Shown here: positions 47,789 through 56,551 of the stretch, one piece after another
How positions within the stretch are numbered: position 1 is the stretch's first letter
Layout: every line of letters begins with the position of its first letter
Origin: Methylacidimicrobium sp. B4
GTDB lineage: Bacteria; Verrucomicrobiota; Verrucomicrobiia; Methylacidiphilales; Methylacidiphilaceae
Direction of reading: 5' to 3'
Assembly (NCBI RefSeq): GCF_017310545.1
Contig: NZ_CP066203.1
Span: forward strand, 558,001 to 622,000
DNA: 64,000 nucleotides
Notes under the pieces: generated by a model
Databases searched by the model: none
Told to the model about the DNA's origin: nothing
Seen by the model: only the letters and a program-made list of their open reading frames with translations
Made by a program: the position numbers and the translations under genes

Positions 47789-49614
47789 AGCGCATCTGGC
47801 CCGCGTCCGCTCGACTGGCTCGCCGGCTTCGGGATCAGTGGAACGAGCTCCACCTGGAGCTCGGGCCCTTGCGGGCCACCTTCCGCTCCTACTCGGGGGC
47901 GAAGCTGCGCGCCGACCTGAGTGCTGCGCTCAACGTTGCCCTCCTCTCCTTTCCGCAGGGGATGGCCTATGCCCTCATCGCGGGGCTGCCCATCCAGTTC
48001 GGAATCTACGCCTGCGCGGTCTCCTCGGTCATCGGCCCGCTCTTCCAGAGCTCCCGTTACGTCGTCCTCGGTCCGACCAACGCCACCGCGGTGCTGGTCT
48101 TCAGCTCCTACCTGAGCATGGAGGGGAAGATCGACAAGCTCCACTCCTTGAGCTTTCTTTTGCTCCTGATCGGGCTGGCCCTCCTCGCCGGCGCGATCTT
48201 CCGTGCGGCGGCCCTCACCCAATATGTCTCCCGGACCGTCGTGATCGGCTACATCACCGGCGCGGCCCTCCTCATCATCGCCAACCAGGTACACCATATC
48301 CTCGGCGTTTCGATCCCGGAAGCCTCGACCTTTTTCGACATCCTCAACCAGACGATCCGCCACGCGGGCCAAGCCCAATGGCCCTCCGTCGCCTTGAGCC
48401 TCCTCTCCTTCCTCGCCTGGTGGTGGCTCAAGACCGCCTTCCCCAAGCTCCCTGCGGTAGCGATCGCCCTCCTCGTGGTCTCCCTCCTTACGCTCCCTCT
48501 CCGCTCGCTCCACCTTCCGATCCGCTACCTCGACCCGATCCCCTTCGGCTTCTGGCCGGTGAGCCTGCCCTCCTTCCACTGGGACTGGTTTTCCCAGCTC
48601 GCCAGCGCTTCCTTAGCCCTCGCCTTCTTCGCCGCGATCGAAGGGGCGAGCATCGGCAAGTCGCTCGCCAGCCGCTCCGGCGAGCCCATCGATCCCAACC
48701 GCGAGATGTTCGCCCAGGGCGCGGCCAACGTCGCCTGCGCCTTCCTGGGAGGCATGCCCGTCTCGGGATCCCTCACCCGCTCCGCCCTCAACTGGATCAG
48801 CAGGCCCGCCACCGTCCTCGCCAACTTCTGGAGTGGCCTCTTGCTGGCGGCGGGTCTCCTTCTGGCGGGCCCCTTTTTCGCCTACATCCCCATGCCCGCC
48901 CTCGCGACGCTGGTCGTCCTTACGGGATTTTCCCTCATCAACTGGCGCGACATCCGCATCGCGGTCGAAACGACGACGGCCGACGCCCTCGCCTTCCTGG
49001 TGACCTTCCTGAGCGCCCTCCTCACTCCCCTCGACTTTGCGATCGGCCTGGGCATCGGCGTCTCCCTCCTCCTCTTCCTCAAGCAGGTGGGCCAGCCTTC
49101 CTTGATCGAATACACCTATGACGAGCAGGAAGGGTTGCGCGAGAAAGGCCGCGCCGAGGAGAGGATCCTCCCCGAGATCTGCATCATCCATGTCGAGGGA
49201 GAGCTCTTCTTCGGTGTGGCCGATCTCTTCCGCGAGCAGATCCGCCGGATCTGCTTCGATCCTTCCCTCCGCGTCGTCATCCTGCGGATGCGCAACGCCC
49301 ACCACCTCGATGCGACCTGCGCCCTCGCCATCGACGAGCTCGCCAAGATGATGCACGAGAGCGGCCGTCACCTCCTCATCAGCGGGGCGACCCGGCCAAT
49401 CATCCGGGTCCTCCGCAGCTCTGGCGTAATCGATACGATTGGCCGGGAGAACGTCTTCCCCCTCTTTGGCGTCCATCCCAACCTCTCGACCCGCAACGCC
49501 CTCCTCCGCGCCCAGCAGCTCCTCGGCAAGAAGGAGAGCGAAGTCCGCATCTTCTTTGAGAAGATCCATGCCAAGCCCAAGGGCGGGGAGCGCCAGACGG
49601 AGAGCGAGGGGTAG
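47734..49614 (+). CDS. SulP-family anion permease with STAS domain
   Basis: The 626-residue protein has an N-terminal cytoplasmic segment, then about 10-14 spans with the SulP signature (LNVALLSFPQGMAYALIAGL, and VLGPTNATAVLVFSS). The C-terminal STAS domain is at about residues 475-590 (EICIIHVEGELFFGVADLFR). It may import sulfate, bicarbonate or another anion; the substrate cannot be told from sequence. The STAS loop reads HHLDATCALAIDEL, without the phosphorylatable Ser of SpoIIAA. Translation begins inside the preceding gene. It ends six bases from the IS-split membrane gene, tail to tail. Confidence 0.9.
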   Translation: MEPHKENRLGDDARRLFLKRIWPASARLARRLRDQWNELHLELGPLRATFRSYSGAKLRADLSAALNVALLSFPQGMAYALIAGLPIQFGIYACAVSSVIGPLFQSSRYVVLGPTNATAVLVFSSYLSMEGKIDKLHSLSFLLLLIGLALLAGAIFRAAALTQYVSRTVVIGYITGAALLIIANQVHHILGVSIPEASTFFDILNQTIRHAGQAQWPSVALSLLSFLAWWWLKTAFPKLPAVAIALLVVSLLTLPLRSLHLPIRYLDPIPFGFWPVSLPSFHWDWFSQLASASLALAFFAAIEGASIGKSLASRSGEPIDPNREMFAQGAANVACAFLGGMPVSGSLTRSALNWISRPATVLANFWSGLLLAAGLLLAGPFFAYIPMPALATLVVLTGFSLINWRDIRIAVETTTADALAFLVTFLSALLTPLDFAIGLGIGVSLLLFLKQVGQPSLIEYTYDEQEGLREKGRAEERILPEICIIHVEGELFFGVADLFREQIRRICFDPSLRVVILRMRNAHHLDATCALAIDELAKMMHESGRHLLISGATRPIIRVLRSSGVIDTIGRENVFPLFGVHPNLSTRNALLRAQQLLGKKESEVRIFFEKIHAKPKGGERQTESEG

Positions 49615-49620
49615 AGAAGG

Positions 49621-50251
49621 CTATCGAGCCTTAGGGGTAGAAGCCGCAATAGCCTGGGCGGACGAGGAACTCGCCTTCCCGACCGGCTGAACTGGTTCCA
49701 GGCTCACCAGCCCATCGGTACTGAGCATGAGGGCTTTCCAGTTCTCATCCGGATTTTCCCCAAACCACTTCTTCGGCGCAAGAAAGAGGTATTTTTCCGC
49801 CTTATACACAACGCCCACCTTTATCGCCCCATTTCCCACGCGCTCGACATACTCCTTTTCGGTTTCTTTATCTAGCTTCAGCTCCTCCTTCCATCTTGCG
49901 ATGTAGTGCTCCCCCCGAAACCCACCGAATTGCTGGGGAATTCCCGCACTGATCGGCATGATTAACTGCCTGAACCACCACATACCACCCACCACGACAA
50001 ACCAACAGATCACATATATCCACATTTTTCTATCTTCTGGAACCAATGTCCCCAGTATCGTAATTGAAATTCCTATAGGAATCATAACACCAAATATATA
50101 TCCGAAGAGCGAGCAGAATCGCCAAAAGTTTCCACTCCACATTTCCTGTTGATACACAATCGAGGAAACGAGAAGCACGGTGCCAACGGCAACCAGAGCA
50201 AAAGACAACAGATAAGGAATTACAATTTTCAGTTCACATCCTATAAATTCC
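49621..50251 (-). pseudogene. 3' part of IS-interrupted multi-pass membrane protein gene
   Basis: This piece encodes three membrane spans (LKIVIPYLLSFALVAVGTVL, FGVMIPIGISITILGTLV, KMWIYVICWFVVVGGMWW) and a soluble C-terminus of about 120 residues (YIARWKEELKLDKETEKEYV, AEKYLFLAPKKWFGENPDEN). It has no start of its own: the frame is open into the insertion sequence. Joined at the 8-bp target duplication to the piece at 51666-52410 it gives a single frame of 455 residues, reading WEF then IGCELKIV. Its family is not recognised. Base composition is more AT-rich than the neighbours. Confidence 0.85.
50244..50251. repeat. Target-site duplication, left copy
   Basis: TAAATTCC here is repeated exactly at 51666-51673 on the other side of the element. 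Eight bases is the duplication size made by ISL3-family transposition. Confidence 0.9.
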
Positions 50252-50302
50252 GGCTCCTCGCTGAATTGAGTGGGTAAGGGGGGGAGCGGATTTTCCGTTA
50301 AG

Positions 50303-50404
50303 GGATGGCAAGAAGCGGGGTTCTTGCCATCCGTCTTCGACGGATTTTTGGGGAGAGAGGAAGCCGTCAAGGACACTTCGACTTCGTCGATCCTCCTTGA
50401 CGGC
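50303..50404. repeat. Run of strong hairpins in the leader of the insertion sequence
   Basis: Three structures lie between the left end and the transposase. GGATGGCAAGAA at 50303-50314 pairs perfectly with 50321-50332 around a six-base loop. CCGTC-TTC-GACGG at 50331-50343 is followed by ATTTTT, terminator-like on the plus strand. GCCGTCAAGGA at 50363-50373 pairs with 50394-50404, with an inner CGAC-TTC-GTCG stem. They may block transcription entering from outside. Confidence 0.8.
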
Positions 50405-50442
50405 GGATTGCCAGACCGGGCTGCCTGGTGGATGCTTGCGGA

Positions 50443-51651
50443 ATGGACGCGAACAAGCTTTTTGCTGCGGCGCTGCAACTGGGTTCGGAATGGAAGGTGA
50501 GCCGGAGTGAGCTCTCCGCGAAGGAGCACACTCTGAAGATCTGGCTCGATTTTCAGCAAGGTCATCGGTTTCCCTGTCCGGAATGTCGAAGAGCTTCCCC
50601 CGTACACGACACGGTGGAGAAGCGGTGGAGGCACATGAACTTCTGGCAGTACCGGACCGAGTTGATCGCTCGGGTTCCTCGGATCGACTGTCCGGAGCAT
50701 GGAGTTCGGCTGGTGGAGGTTCCTTGGGCCAGGGCGGGGAGCGGGTTTACTCTCATGATGGAGGCGGTCATTTTGATGCTTTCCCGGGAGATGTCGGTTT
50801 CCGCGATGGCGGAGATGCTCAAGGAGCAAGATACCCGGCTCTGGCGGGTCTTGGGGCACTACGTGGAAAAGGCCTACCGACGCGAGGACTGGAGCGAGGT
50901 CAAGAAGATCCTGGTGGATGAGACCAGTAGCAAGCGGGGCCACCGTTACGTGACGGTCGTTACCGATGCGGAGAGCCGGAAGCTGCTCTTCCTTGCCGAG
51001 GGGAGAGGAAAGGAGGCTCTGGAGGCCTTCGCCAAGGAGATGAAGGAACATAATGCCGATCCGGGGCAGATCGAAGCGATCTGCATGGATATGAGCCCCT
51101 CCTACATCTCTGGAGCCCGGGAGTTTTTTCCGAAGGCGGAGAGGATTTTTGATCATTTCCATGTCATGCAGATGGCGGGAGAGGCGGTCGACCAGGTGCG
51201 CAAGGAGTTCGGGCGTCAAGGGTTGCTGCCGAAAGGAAGCCTCTGGGCGCTCCGAGGTAACGAATGGACGCGAAGCGAGGAGCAGAAGGGTCTGCGGAGT
51301 TCCCTTTGCGCCGCCTATCCTCGATTGGGAAGAGCCATTGGGTTGCGAGAGGCTCTCCAAGAGATCCTCTCCCAGGAGGATCCCCAAGAGCTCCGCTGGT
51401 GGTTCCGGTGGGCGGATCGCAGTCGGCTTGCCCCCTTCCGAAGACTCTCCAAAACCATCAAAGAGCATCTGGGGGGAATCATCGCCTTTCTCCAGAGCCG
51501 GATCACCAACGGAACCATCGAAGCGATCAACGGGCTGATCCAGCTGGCCAAAAGGATGGCCAGAGGCTTTCGGAGCTTCCGCTACCTGAGAATTGCCGCG
51601 TTCCTCAAAGCCGGAAAGTTGCGGCTCGATCTTCCCGCCCTACCCACTTGA
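50443..51651 (+). CDS. tnpA: ISL3-family transposase
   Basis: The 402-residue DDE transposase has the ISL3 N-terminal zinc-ribbon (FPCPECRRASPVHD with the later DCPEHGVRLVEVPWAR), an HTH region (EMSVSAMAEMLKEQDTRLWR), and acids in ILVDETSSKRGHRYV, CMDMSPSYISGAREFF and NGTIEAINGLIQLAKRMARG. It cuts and joins the element ends. ATG 50443 is used; GTG 50428 in frame is an alternative. Neither has a strong ribosome site, consistent with low expression. Full length. Confidence 0.93.
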   Translation: MDANKLFAAALQLGSEWKVSRSELSAKEHTLKIWLDFQQGHRFPCPECRRASPVHDTVEKRWRHMNFWQYRTELIARVPRIDCPEHGVRLVEVPWARAGSGFTLMMEAVILMLSREMSVSAMAEMLKEQDTRLWRVLGHYVEKAYRREDWSEVKKILVDETSSKRGHRYVTVVTDAESRKLLFLAEGRGKEALEAFAKEMKEHNADPGQIEAICMDMSPSYISGAREFFPKAERIFDHFHVMQMAGEAVDQVRKEFGRQGLLPKGSLWALRGNEWTRSEEQKGLRSSLCAAYPRLGRAIGLREALQEILSQEDPQELRWWFRWADRSRLAPFRRLSKTIKEHLGGIIAFLQSRITNGTIEAINGLIQLAKRMARGFRSFRYLRIAAFLKAGKLRLDLPALPT

Positions 51652-51665
51652 AACAGCGAAGAGGC

Positions 51666-51673
51666 TAAATTCC
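51666..51673. repeat. Target-site duplication, right copy
   Basis: TAAATTCC matches the left copy at 50244-50251 base for base, directly outside the right end of the insertion sequence. Confidence 0.9.
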
Positions 51674-52410
51674 CAATACAGTGTCGTGAACGGCCCTGCT
51701 TTCCGACTCCGCACCTCCGCACATGCCTTCGTCACTATTTCCGAAAGGTTACGATTCCGTCCGCGCCTGAAGCGCGCCACGCATTGTTTCCAACAACCGA
51801 CCGGTTCTGCCTTTTCCAGCTTGGCATTGGCTTCATTCACTGTTTTCGATAATTCACACTCCTCGTCCCGCTTCAGCCTGGCCACAGTATCCCGTAAGTA
51901 ATCTAGGGCAACTGCAATCAGAACCGCTGAACCAGATATGGTAGGCAAAAGGATTAGACCAATTAGCGCAATATCCTCCGTGCGATTTGTCGACATGAAT
52001 GCAATCCCATGCTGGACACACCACAAGGCTCGCACAAAAAATCCATATAGCGCTAAGCCAATCGTCGCATACGAAAGCAGGGCAATAACTACTTTATAAA
52101 TATATCTATATTTCCGTTGAATGCCATCATGTGTGACTGAGAGACCACATACGGATCCATTGACCAAATAGATAAGGAGACTAAAAACAATGCGTCCGTA
52201 TTTCGCAAGAGCAATGAGCATGATTGCAACAACCATCAAGATGCAAAATACAACAGGAAACACTGTGCGTATAAAAAGGATGCACCTATCAGGCCACTCA
52301 AGCCAAACTAAGGCGGTGACTATTGCAACTACCAAAATTAACAATGCAAAAAGGCGCCGCCGGTTATTATCACCGCTACTGGTCGTATCTTTGCTATTCC
52401 CCTGGCACAT
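51666..52410 (-). pseudogene. 5' part of IS-interrupted multi-pass membrane protein gene
   Basis: From ATG 52410 (GGGAGG five bases upstream; MCQGNSKDTTSSGDNNRRRL) it encodes about five membrane spans (FALLILVVAIVTALVWLEW, FPVVFCILMVVAIMLIALA, VVIALLSYATIGLALYGFF, LIGLILLPTISGSAVLIAVA) and a Lys/Glu/Arg-rich soluble linker. At the IS the frame runs a few codons into the terminal repeat and stops (AVSSG). As it stands a truncated protein of about 256 residues could be made. Removing the element and one duplication copy restores the frame into 49621-50251. The family is not recognised. Confidence 0.85.
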
Positions 52411-52439
52411 GGCACCCTCCCCGATCATCAGCTCCCCCG

Positions 52440-52924
52440 CAACCGCAAGCACTTGCCTTATCCGCGGCATCACCAAGAAAAAGCCCAGCAGGAGGGCAGT
52501 AGTAAGAGTGTCGTCAGAGCTGTGGACGACGGCCGGCTCCTCTCGCTCCTCGGCTAAGCGGTAGATCCTCACCGTCTCTCCCCGCCGGTCGAAGATTCAG
52601 TATTTGGCAACCCTCCTTTCTGAACGTAAGCTTCCCATCCCATTGCCTGATCTGCTCAATCGGCATGTAACCAACATCGAGCACTGCTCCTTCCCGGTCC
52701 GGCTCGGTCACGCCCGAGAAGCGAAAGACGATGTTGTTCCTCATGAGGCCAAGCGGGCGATCATCCAAGTCGTTCCCGATCCCTCGGATAATCTCTACCG
52801 CCAAGCTGCAATTGCCCGGCATCTCCTCCCTCCTGAGGAGATTCCCGTGGATAAGCTCCCCATGCTCCTCCTCGGGAGCCGCCAGCCAATCCTTCCCCGT
52901 GTAGGGATCGAGCATGGTCGGCAT
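52440..52924 (-). pseudogene. Degraded Uma2-like (DUF820) nuclease gene
   Basis: An open frame from ATG 52924 (GGAG six bases upstream) to 52514 begins MPTMLDPYTGKDWLAAPEEE and HGELIHGNL, like the N-terminus of Uma2-family PD-(D/E)XK proteins. In another frame, about 52440-52610, comes IFDRRGETVRIYRLAEEREE and SSDDTLTTALLLGFFLVMPR, which fits the Uma2 C-terminus (WIVDP..VRVYRL..DTLTSPLLPGF), but after an in-frame TGA. The central catalytic part (PDLVVEVLSPS-like) is absent. I infer a deletion and frameshift. Read alone, the 136-residue frame would be a hypothetical protein. Family link is from memory of motifs. Confidence 0.5.
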
Positions 52925-53003
52925 GGGAATCTCCGGCTTCCCCCCTTCCACGATAGTGGCGTCTTAGGCGTAGGGCAAGCGCCGAAGGCTCGGCCGCTCC
53001 GGC

Positions 53004-54170
53004 CTACCCTCGCTCGGGCTTGAGCCGCGCAAAGAAGCGCCGGCCGCAGCGGAGAAGAGGATGGTCCGAAAGGCTCACGGTCGAGCGGGGATCGGTGACC
53101 CGCATCCCGTCGATCAGCACCGCACCCTGGGCCACCAGCCGCTTCGCCTCGGATTTGCTCGGTGCGGCTCCGATGAGGAGGAGCGCTTCGAGAATGGGCT
53201 GCTCGTGGCCGGGAAGGGCGAACTCGGGGATCTCCTCCGGCACCTCCCGCTGGGAAAAGACCCGCTCGAAGGTCTTGCGCGCCCTCTCTGCCTCCTCCGT
53301 GCCGTGAAATCGGGCGACCAGCCGCTCGGCGAGCCGCTTCTTCGCCTCCATCGGATGGACCTCGGGGGAGAGGGGAGCCCCCAGGAAGATGGGATACCAT
53401 CTCCCCATCAGGTCATCGGAGATGCTCATCGTCTTCCCGAAGATGTCGTCCGGGGACTCGGAGACCCCGATCGCATTCCCGAGCGACTTGCTCATCTTGT
53501 TCTCCCCGTCGACCCCCTCCAGGAGGGGGAGGGTGAGCACAATCTGGGGAGGCTGCTTCACCTGCTCCTGGAGATCCCGGCCGATCAGCATGTTGAAGAG
53601 CTGATCGCTGCCACCGATCTCGACATCGGCACGGACCATGACCGAATCCCAGCCTTGGAGAAGGGGATAGAGGAGCTCGTGGAGCCCGATCGGCTCGCCC
53701 TTCTCGAGGCGCTGCTGGAAATCGCGCCGCTGGAGGATCTGGGTCGCGGTCGCCCGGCGCTGGAGGAGCAGCAGCTCCCGGCTCGTCATCTTCTCGAACC
53801 AGCTCGCATTCCAGACGATCTCGACCCGATCGGGATCGAGGATCCGAAAGGCCTGCTCCCGGTAGGTCGCCGCGTTGCGGCGCACCTCCTCGGCGGAAAC
53901 CTCGGGCCGGGTGGTGTTGCGGCCGGTCGGATCCCCGATCTGGGCGGTAAAGTCGCCGATGACCAAGACCGCCTGGTGCCCCAAGTCCTGGAACTGGCGG
54001 AGCTTGAAGAGCGGCACCGAATGGCCCAGATGCAGGTCGGGCGAGGTCGGATCGACCCCGAACTTCACCCGGAGCGGGCGGGAGGCCGCCAAGCGCTCCC
54101 GCAGCTCGTGCGCGGAATGGACCTGCTCGGTGCCGCGGAGCAGCAGCGCAAGCTCCTCTTCGCCCGCCAT
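53004..54170 (-). CDS. tyrS: Tyrosyl-tRNA synthetase
   Basis: A 388-residue class I synthetase of the TyrZ-like long form. FGVDPTSPDLHLGHSVPLFK has the HIGH motif as HLGH, GDFTAQIGDPTGRNTTRPEV is the Tyr/ATP loop, DVEIGGSDQLFNMLIGRDLQ binds tyrosine, and ENKMSKSLGNAIG is KMSKS. An S4 RNA-binding domain ends the protein (SKSEAKRLVAQGAVLIDGMR). ATG 54170 fits the family start; no strong ribosome site is seen. It follows the RRM gene by ten bases. Confidence 0.96.
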   Translation of the reverse strand: MAGEEELALLLRGTEQVHSAHELRERLAASRPLRVKFGVDPTSPDLHLGHSVPLFKLRQFQDLGHQAVLVIGDFTAQIGDPTGRNTTRPEVSAEEVRRNAATYREQAFRILDPDRVEIVWNASWFEKMTSRELLLLQRRATATQILQRRDFQQRLEKGEPIGLHELLYPLLQGWDSVMVRADVEIGGSDQLFNMLIGRDLQEQVKQPPQIVLTLPLLEGVDGENKMSKSLGNAIGVSESPDDIFGKTMSISDDLMGRWYPIFLGAPLSPEVHPMEAKKRLAERLVARFHGTEEAERARKTFERVFSQREVPEEIPEFALPGHEQPILEALLLIGAAPSKSEAKRLVAQGAVLIDGMRVTDPRSTVSLSDHPLLRCGRRFFARLKPERG

Positions 54171-54180
54171 GTGCGCAATC

Positions 54181-54765
54181 CTATCGGGAGGGTTCGGAGC
54201 TCTCCCTCTGCCCTTCCCGACGCTCCGATTTCGCTCCGCTGACGACGATCGGCCTACCCACCAGCTCCGAGCGATTGAGCTGGGCAAACGCCTGCTTGGC
54301 CGCTTCCAGATCCGCCATCTCGACGAAGCCGTAGCCCTTGGAGCGATTGGTCCTCCGGTCGCGGACGATGTCGACGTTCTTGACCGTTCCGACCTTGGAG
54401 AAGAAGTCGAAGAGGTCGCTCTCGGCCAGGTCGTAGGAGAGATTGCCGACGTAGAGCCGGGGCGTGGAGGGCTCGACGACCGATTCGAACATCGGCGCTT
54501 CGCGCTTCGGCCCCGCACTCGTGGGTCTTTGCGACTCCCGCTCCCGCTCTCGGTCCCGCTCCCGCGGGCCGCTCGAACGAGGGATGGGGGCTAACGGCTC
54601 CTCCCGTTTCCCGAAGAGGCCTTGGAAAAAGGCCTGCACCTTCTCTCCGAAGGAGAGCTTCCGCGGCGGCTCCGGAGCGCGGTAGCGGCCCCCGCGCCTT
54701 CGCGTCCGCTGGTCGCGCCTGGAATAGCGCCCATAGTTTCTTGATGATGAAGGATCCTGACTCAT
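54181..54765 (-). CDS. RRM-domain RNA-binding protein
   Basis: The 194-residue protein has a basic, Arg-rich N-terminus, a low-complexity Arg/Glu linker (RERDRERERESQRP), and one RNA recognition motif at about residues 102-180 with RNP2 LYVGNLSY and RNP1 KGYGFVEM. Bacterial RRM proteins of this sort bind single-stranded RNA and may act in cold response or mRNA handling. Most bacterial ones are about 90-110 residues, so the N-terminal half is an extension. It is upstream of tyrS by ten bases and may be co-transcribed. Confidence 0.92.
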   Translation of the reverse strand: MSQDPSSSRNYGRYSRRDQRTRRRGGRYRAPEPPRKLSFGEKVQAFFQGLFGKREEPLAPIPRSSGPRERDRERERESQRPTSAGPKREAPMFESVVEPSTPRLYVGNLSYDLAESDLFDFFSKVGTVKNVDIVRDRRTNRSKGYGFVEMADLEAAKQAFAQLNRSELVGRPIVVSGAKSERREGQRESSEPSR

Positions 54766-55244
54766 GATGGACTATCCGTTGGTGAGGACCCCAAATTCCG
54801 CCGCCCGATAGAGCCAGGGAGCCGGAAGGGATCTCTCGCTTGTTGTATGCTTCGATTCGCACGCCTGGTTCTCCCCCGACAGCTTCCCTCCTCGATCCGC
54901 CGCGATCCGCCAGGAAGCGCAGACGCGGGACTCCCGGCCGATGCCGAAGGCCGACGGACGGGAGGAAGACCCCGACCGTCCCCGGCTCTCGAGTTGTGGA
55001 GGCCCCCCAATGGGGCGACGAGACGAATGCATGGGCGGAGGATTGGATCGAAGCCGCAGGCTCATTCACTCGCATCCCCGACCCCCTCCCGAAGGGGGCT
55101 GCATTCGGCCCAGCGGCGATTTCCTCTTCCACGCGCAGAACTACTCGTCTCCGTCTCGTACTTGAGAACTCTGCCCTAAAGGATAGGCAAATGTCCCGAG
55201 GACGCAACGAATTTCCCGCAGCGCGGAGGCGAGAGTGCTTACCG
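54766..55244. other. Stretch between the RRM gene and apaG without a clear gene
   Basis: About 480 bases. Several open frames overlap here on both strands, none with a ribosome site or a recognisable motif. A short hairpin, CCCCCT/AGGGGG, lies near 55080-55100. The region upstream of the RRM gene may carry its promoter and leader. Decayed coding sequence cannot be excluded. Confidence 0.35.
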
Positions 55245-55661
55245 TCAGGGCAGCGCGCGGTCGGCCTCTCCCTCCGGGGCGGCTGCCATGCGAAACGGCG
55301 GGACGCCGACGACGATCGCCCTCCCGCCGTCGTCCTGGCCGAAGTAGGCCCCTTCGGCCAAGGTGGCCTGCCGATAGAGATGGTAGCTCGAATAGCAGAA
55401 CTTTCCGCCCGGCCGCAACTCGGGAAACGATCCAACGATCCCCTCCCCCTCGATCACCACCCTTTCTCCCGTCTCCTCATCGGTGAGCACCCACTTTCTC
55501 CCTTGGAGCCGAACGGTCCGGTCGCTCCCGTTGCGGATGCTCAGGTAATATTGGCAGACCAGCGGACGTTCCGACTCCCCCTCGGAAGAGGCGCGAAAAC
55601 GAAGCCGCTCGATCTTGACCTCCAGTCCGGGCACGGCTTGCGGGGAGAAAGCGTGTTTCAT
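55245..55661 (-). CDS. apaG: ApaG-domain protein
   Basis: The 138-residue protein has a single ApaG (fibronectin-III-like) domain: CQYYLSIRNGSDRTVRLQGR, WVLTDEETGERVVIEGEGIV, GSFPELRPGGKFCYSSY. E. coli ApaG is linked by name to cobalt/magnesium efflux, and the domain is thought to bind nucleotides or pyrophosphate; the role here is unknown. AAGGGAA precedes the ATG. It diverges from thiD with 68 bases between. Confidence 0.88.
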   Translation of the reverse strand: MKHAFSPQAVPGLEVKIERLRFRASSEGESERPLVCQYYLSIRNGSDRTVRLQGRKWVLTDEETGERVVIEGEGIVGSFPELRPGGKFCYSSYHLYRQATLAEGAYFGQDDGGRAIVVGVPPFRMAAAPEGEADRALP

Positions 55662-55729
55662 TTCCCTTTCCGAGAGAGGAAAGACAAATTTAGAGTAAAT
55701 CCGCCGCTTGGCTTTGGCAAGGCCCCTCG

Positions 55730-56551
55730 ATGAGCTCCTTCCCTCCTGTCGCGCTGACGATCGCGGGCTCCGACTCGAGCGCCGGTGCGGGCATTCAAGC
55801 CGATCTCAAGACCTTCTCCGCTTTCCGCACCTATGGGGCCACGGCAATCACCGCGGTCGTCGCGGAGCACCCCGGCAAGGTTCTGGCGATCTCGAGCGTC
55901 GCCCCGTCCCTGGTCGGCAGCCAGATTGCCGCCGTCCTTGCGGCCCTCCCGGTGCGTGCGGTCAAAACCGGAATGCTCTATCTTCCTGCTATTGTCCAGG
56001 AAGCGGCCAACCAGCTGAGGGAGCTCGCTCGCGGCCTTCCCCTGGTCGTCGACCCGGTCTTGGTCGCTTCGTGCGGCGATCCGCTCTCCTCCCGGGAGAC
56101 CCTGGCGGCCCTCGGTGAGACGCTCTTTCCCCTGGCCCGCCTCGTCACCCCGAATCGGGCAGAAGCCGAGCTTCTCCTGGGAAGGGAGCTCGGCAGCCCC
56201 GCAGCGCTGGCGGACGCGGCCCGGGAGCTTGCAGGGCGATTCGGGGTCCCCTTCCTCCTCAAAGGCGGTCATCTGACCGGCGAGTCGGCGGTCGACTTCC
56301 TGGCCGAGGGAGGAACGCTGCGCTCCTACGCCGCGCCGCGGATCTCCGGGGCAAGCCCGCACGGGACCGGCTGCACGCTCTCCGCAGCCATCACGGCGCG
56401 GCTGGCCTGGGGAGATCCGCTCCCCGACGCCGTGGAGAAGGCCAAGCGGTGGCTCACCGCCCTGCTCCCACACACGATCCGCTCCGGGCCCTACGCATTC
56501 CTTCCACTGCCCGGGACGGGGGAGCTACCCGCGGCTACCAGCCTTCCGTAA
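55730..56551 (+). CDS. thiD: Hydroxymethylpyrimidine/phosphomethylpyrimidine kinase
   Basis: The 273-residue ribokinase-like enzyme phosphorylates HMP and HMP-P for thiamine synthesis. ALTIAGSDSSAGAGIQADLK is the substrate-binding N-terminus, VVDPVLVASCGDPLSSRE and LLKGGHLTGESAVDFL are conserved, and HGTGCTLSAAITARLA contains the anion hole and catalytic loop. No thiamine (TPP) riboswitch is seen in the 68 bases upstream. Its 3' end overlaps the lptE-like gene by 17 bp, tail to tail. Confidence 0.95.
   Translation: MSSFPPVALTIAGSDSSAGAGIQADLKTFSAFRTYGATAITAVVAEHPGKVLAISSVAPSLVGSQIAAVLAALPVRAVKTGMLYLPAIVQEAANQLRELARGLPLVVDPVLVASCGDPLSSRETLAALGETLFPLARLVTPNRAEAELLLGRELGSPAALADAARELAGRFGVPFLLKGGHLTGESAVDFLAEGGTLRSYAAPRISGASPHGTGCTLSAAITARLAWGDPLPDAVEKAKRWLTALLPHTIRSGPYAFLPLPGTGELPAATSLP

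Larger units (their letters stand above)
50252..51665 (+). mobile_element. ISL3-family insertion sequence, 1414 bp
   Basis: The ends form imperfect inverted repeats of about 35 bp: left GGCTCCTCGCTG...AGTGGGTAAGGGGGGGAG and right (complement) GCCTCTTCGCTG...AGTGGGTAGGGCGGGAAG. It is bounded by an 8-bp target duplication TAAATTCC and carries one transposase gene plus a hairpin-rich leader. The transposase is intact, and the exact duplication implies a fairly recent, possibly still active, insertion. Confidence 0.93.

Noticed and set aside
50269-51648. Shorter boundaries of the insertion sequence at AGTGGGTA
   Set aside because: The repeats extend outward to GGCTC/GCCTC, and only the outer ends are flanked by the exact 8-bp duplication.
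55662-55729. TPP riboswitch before thiD
   Set aside because: The 68-base gap is too short and lacks the THI-box elements.
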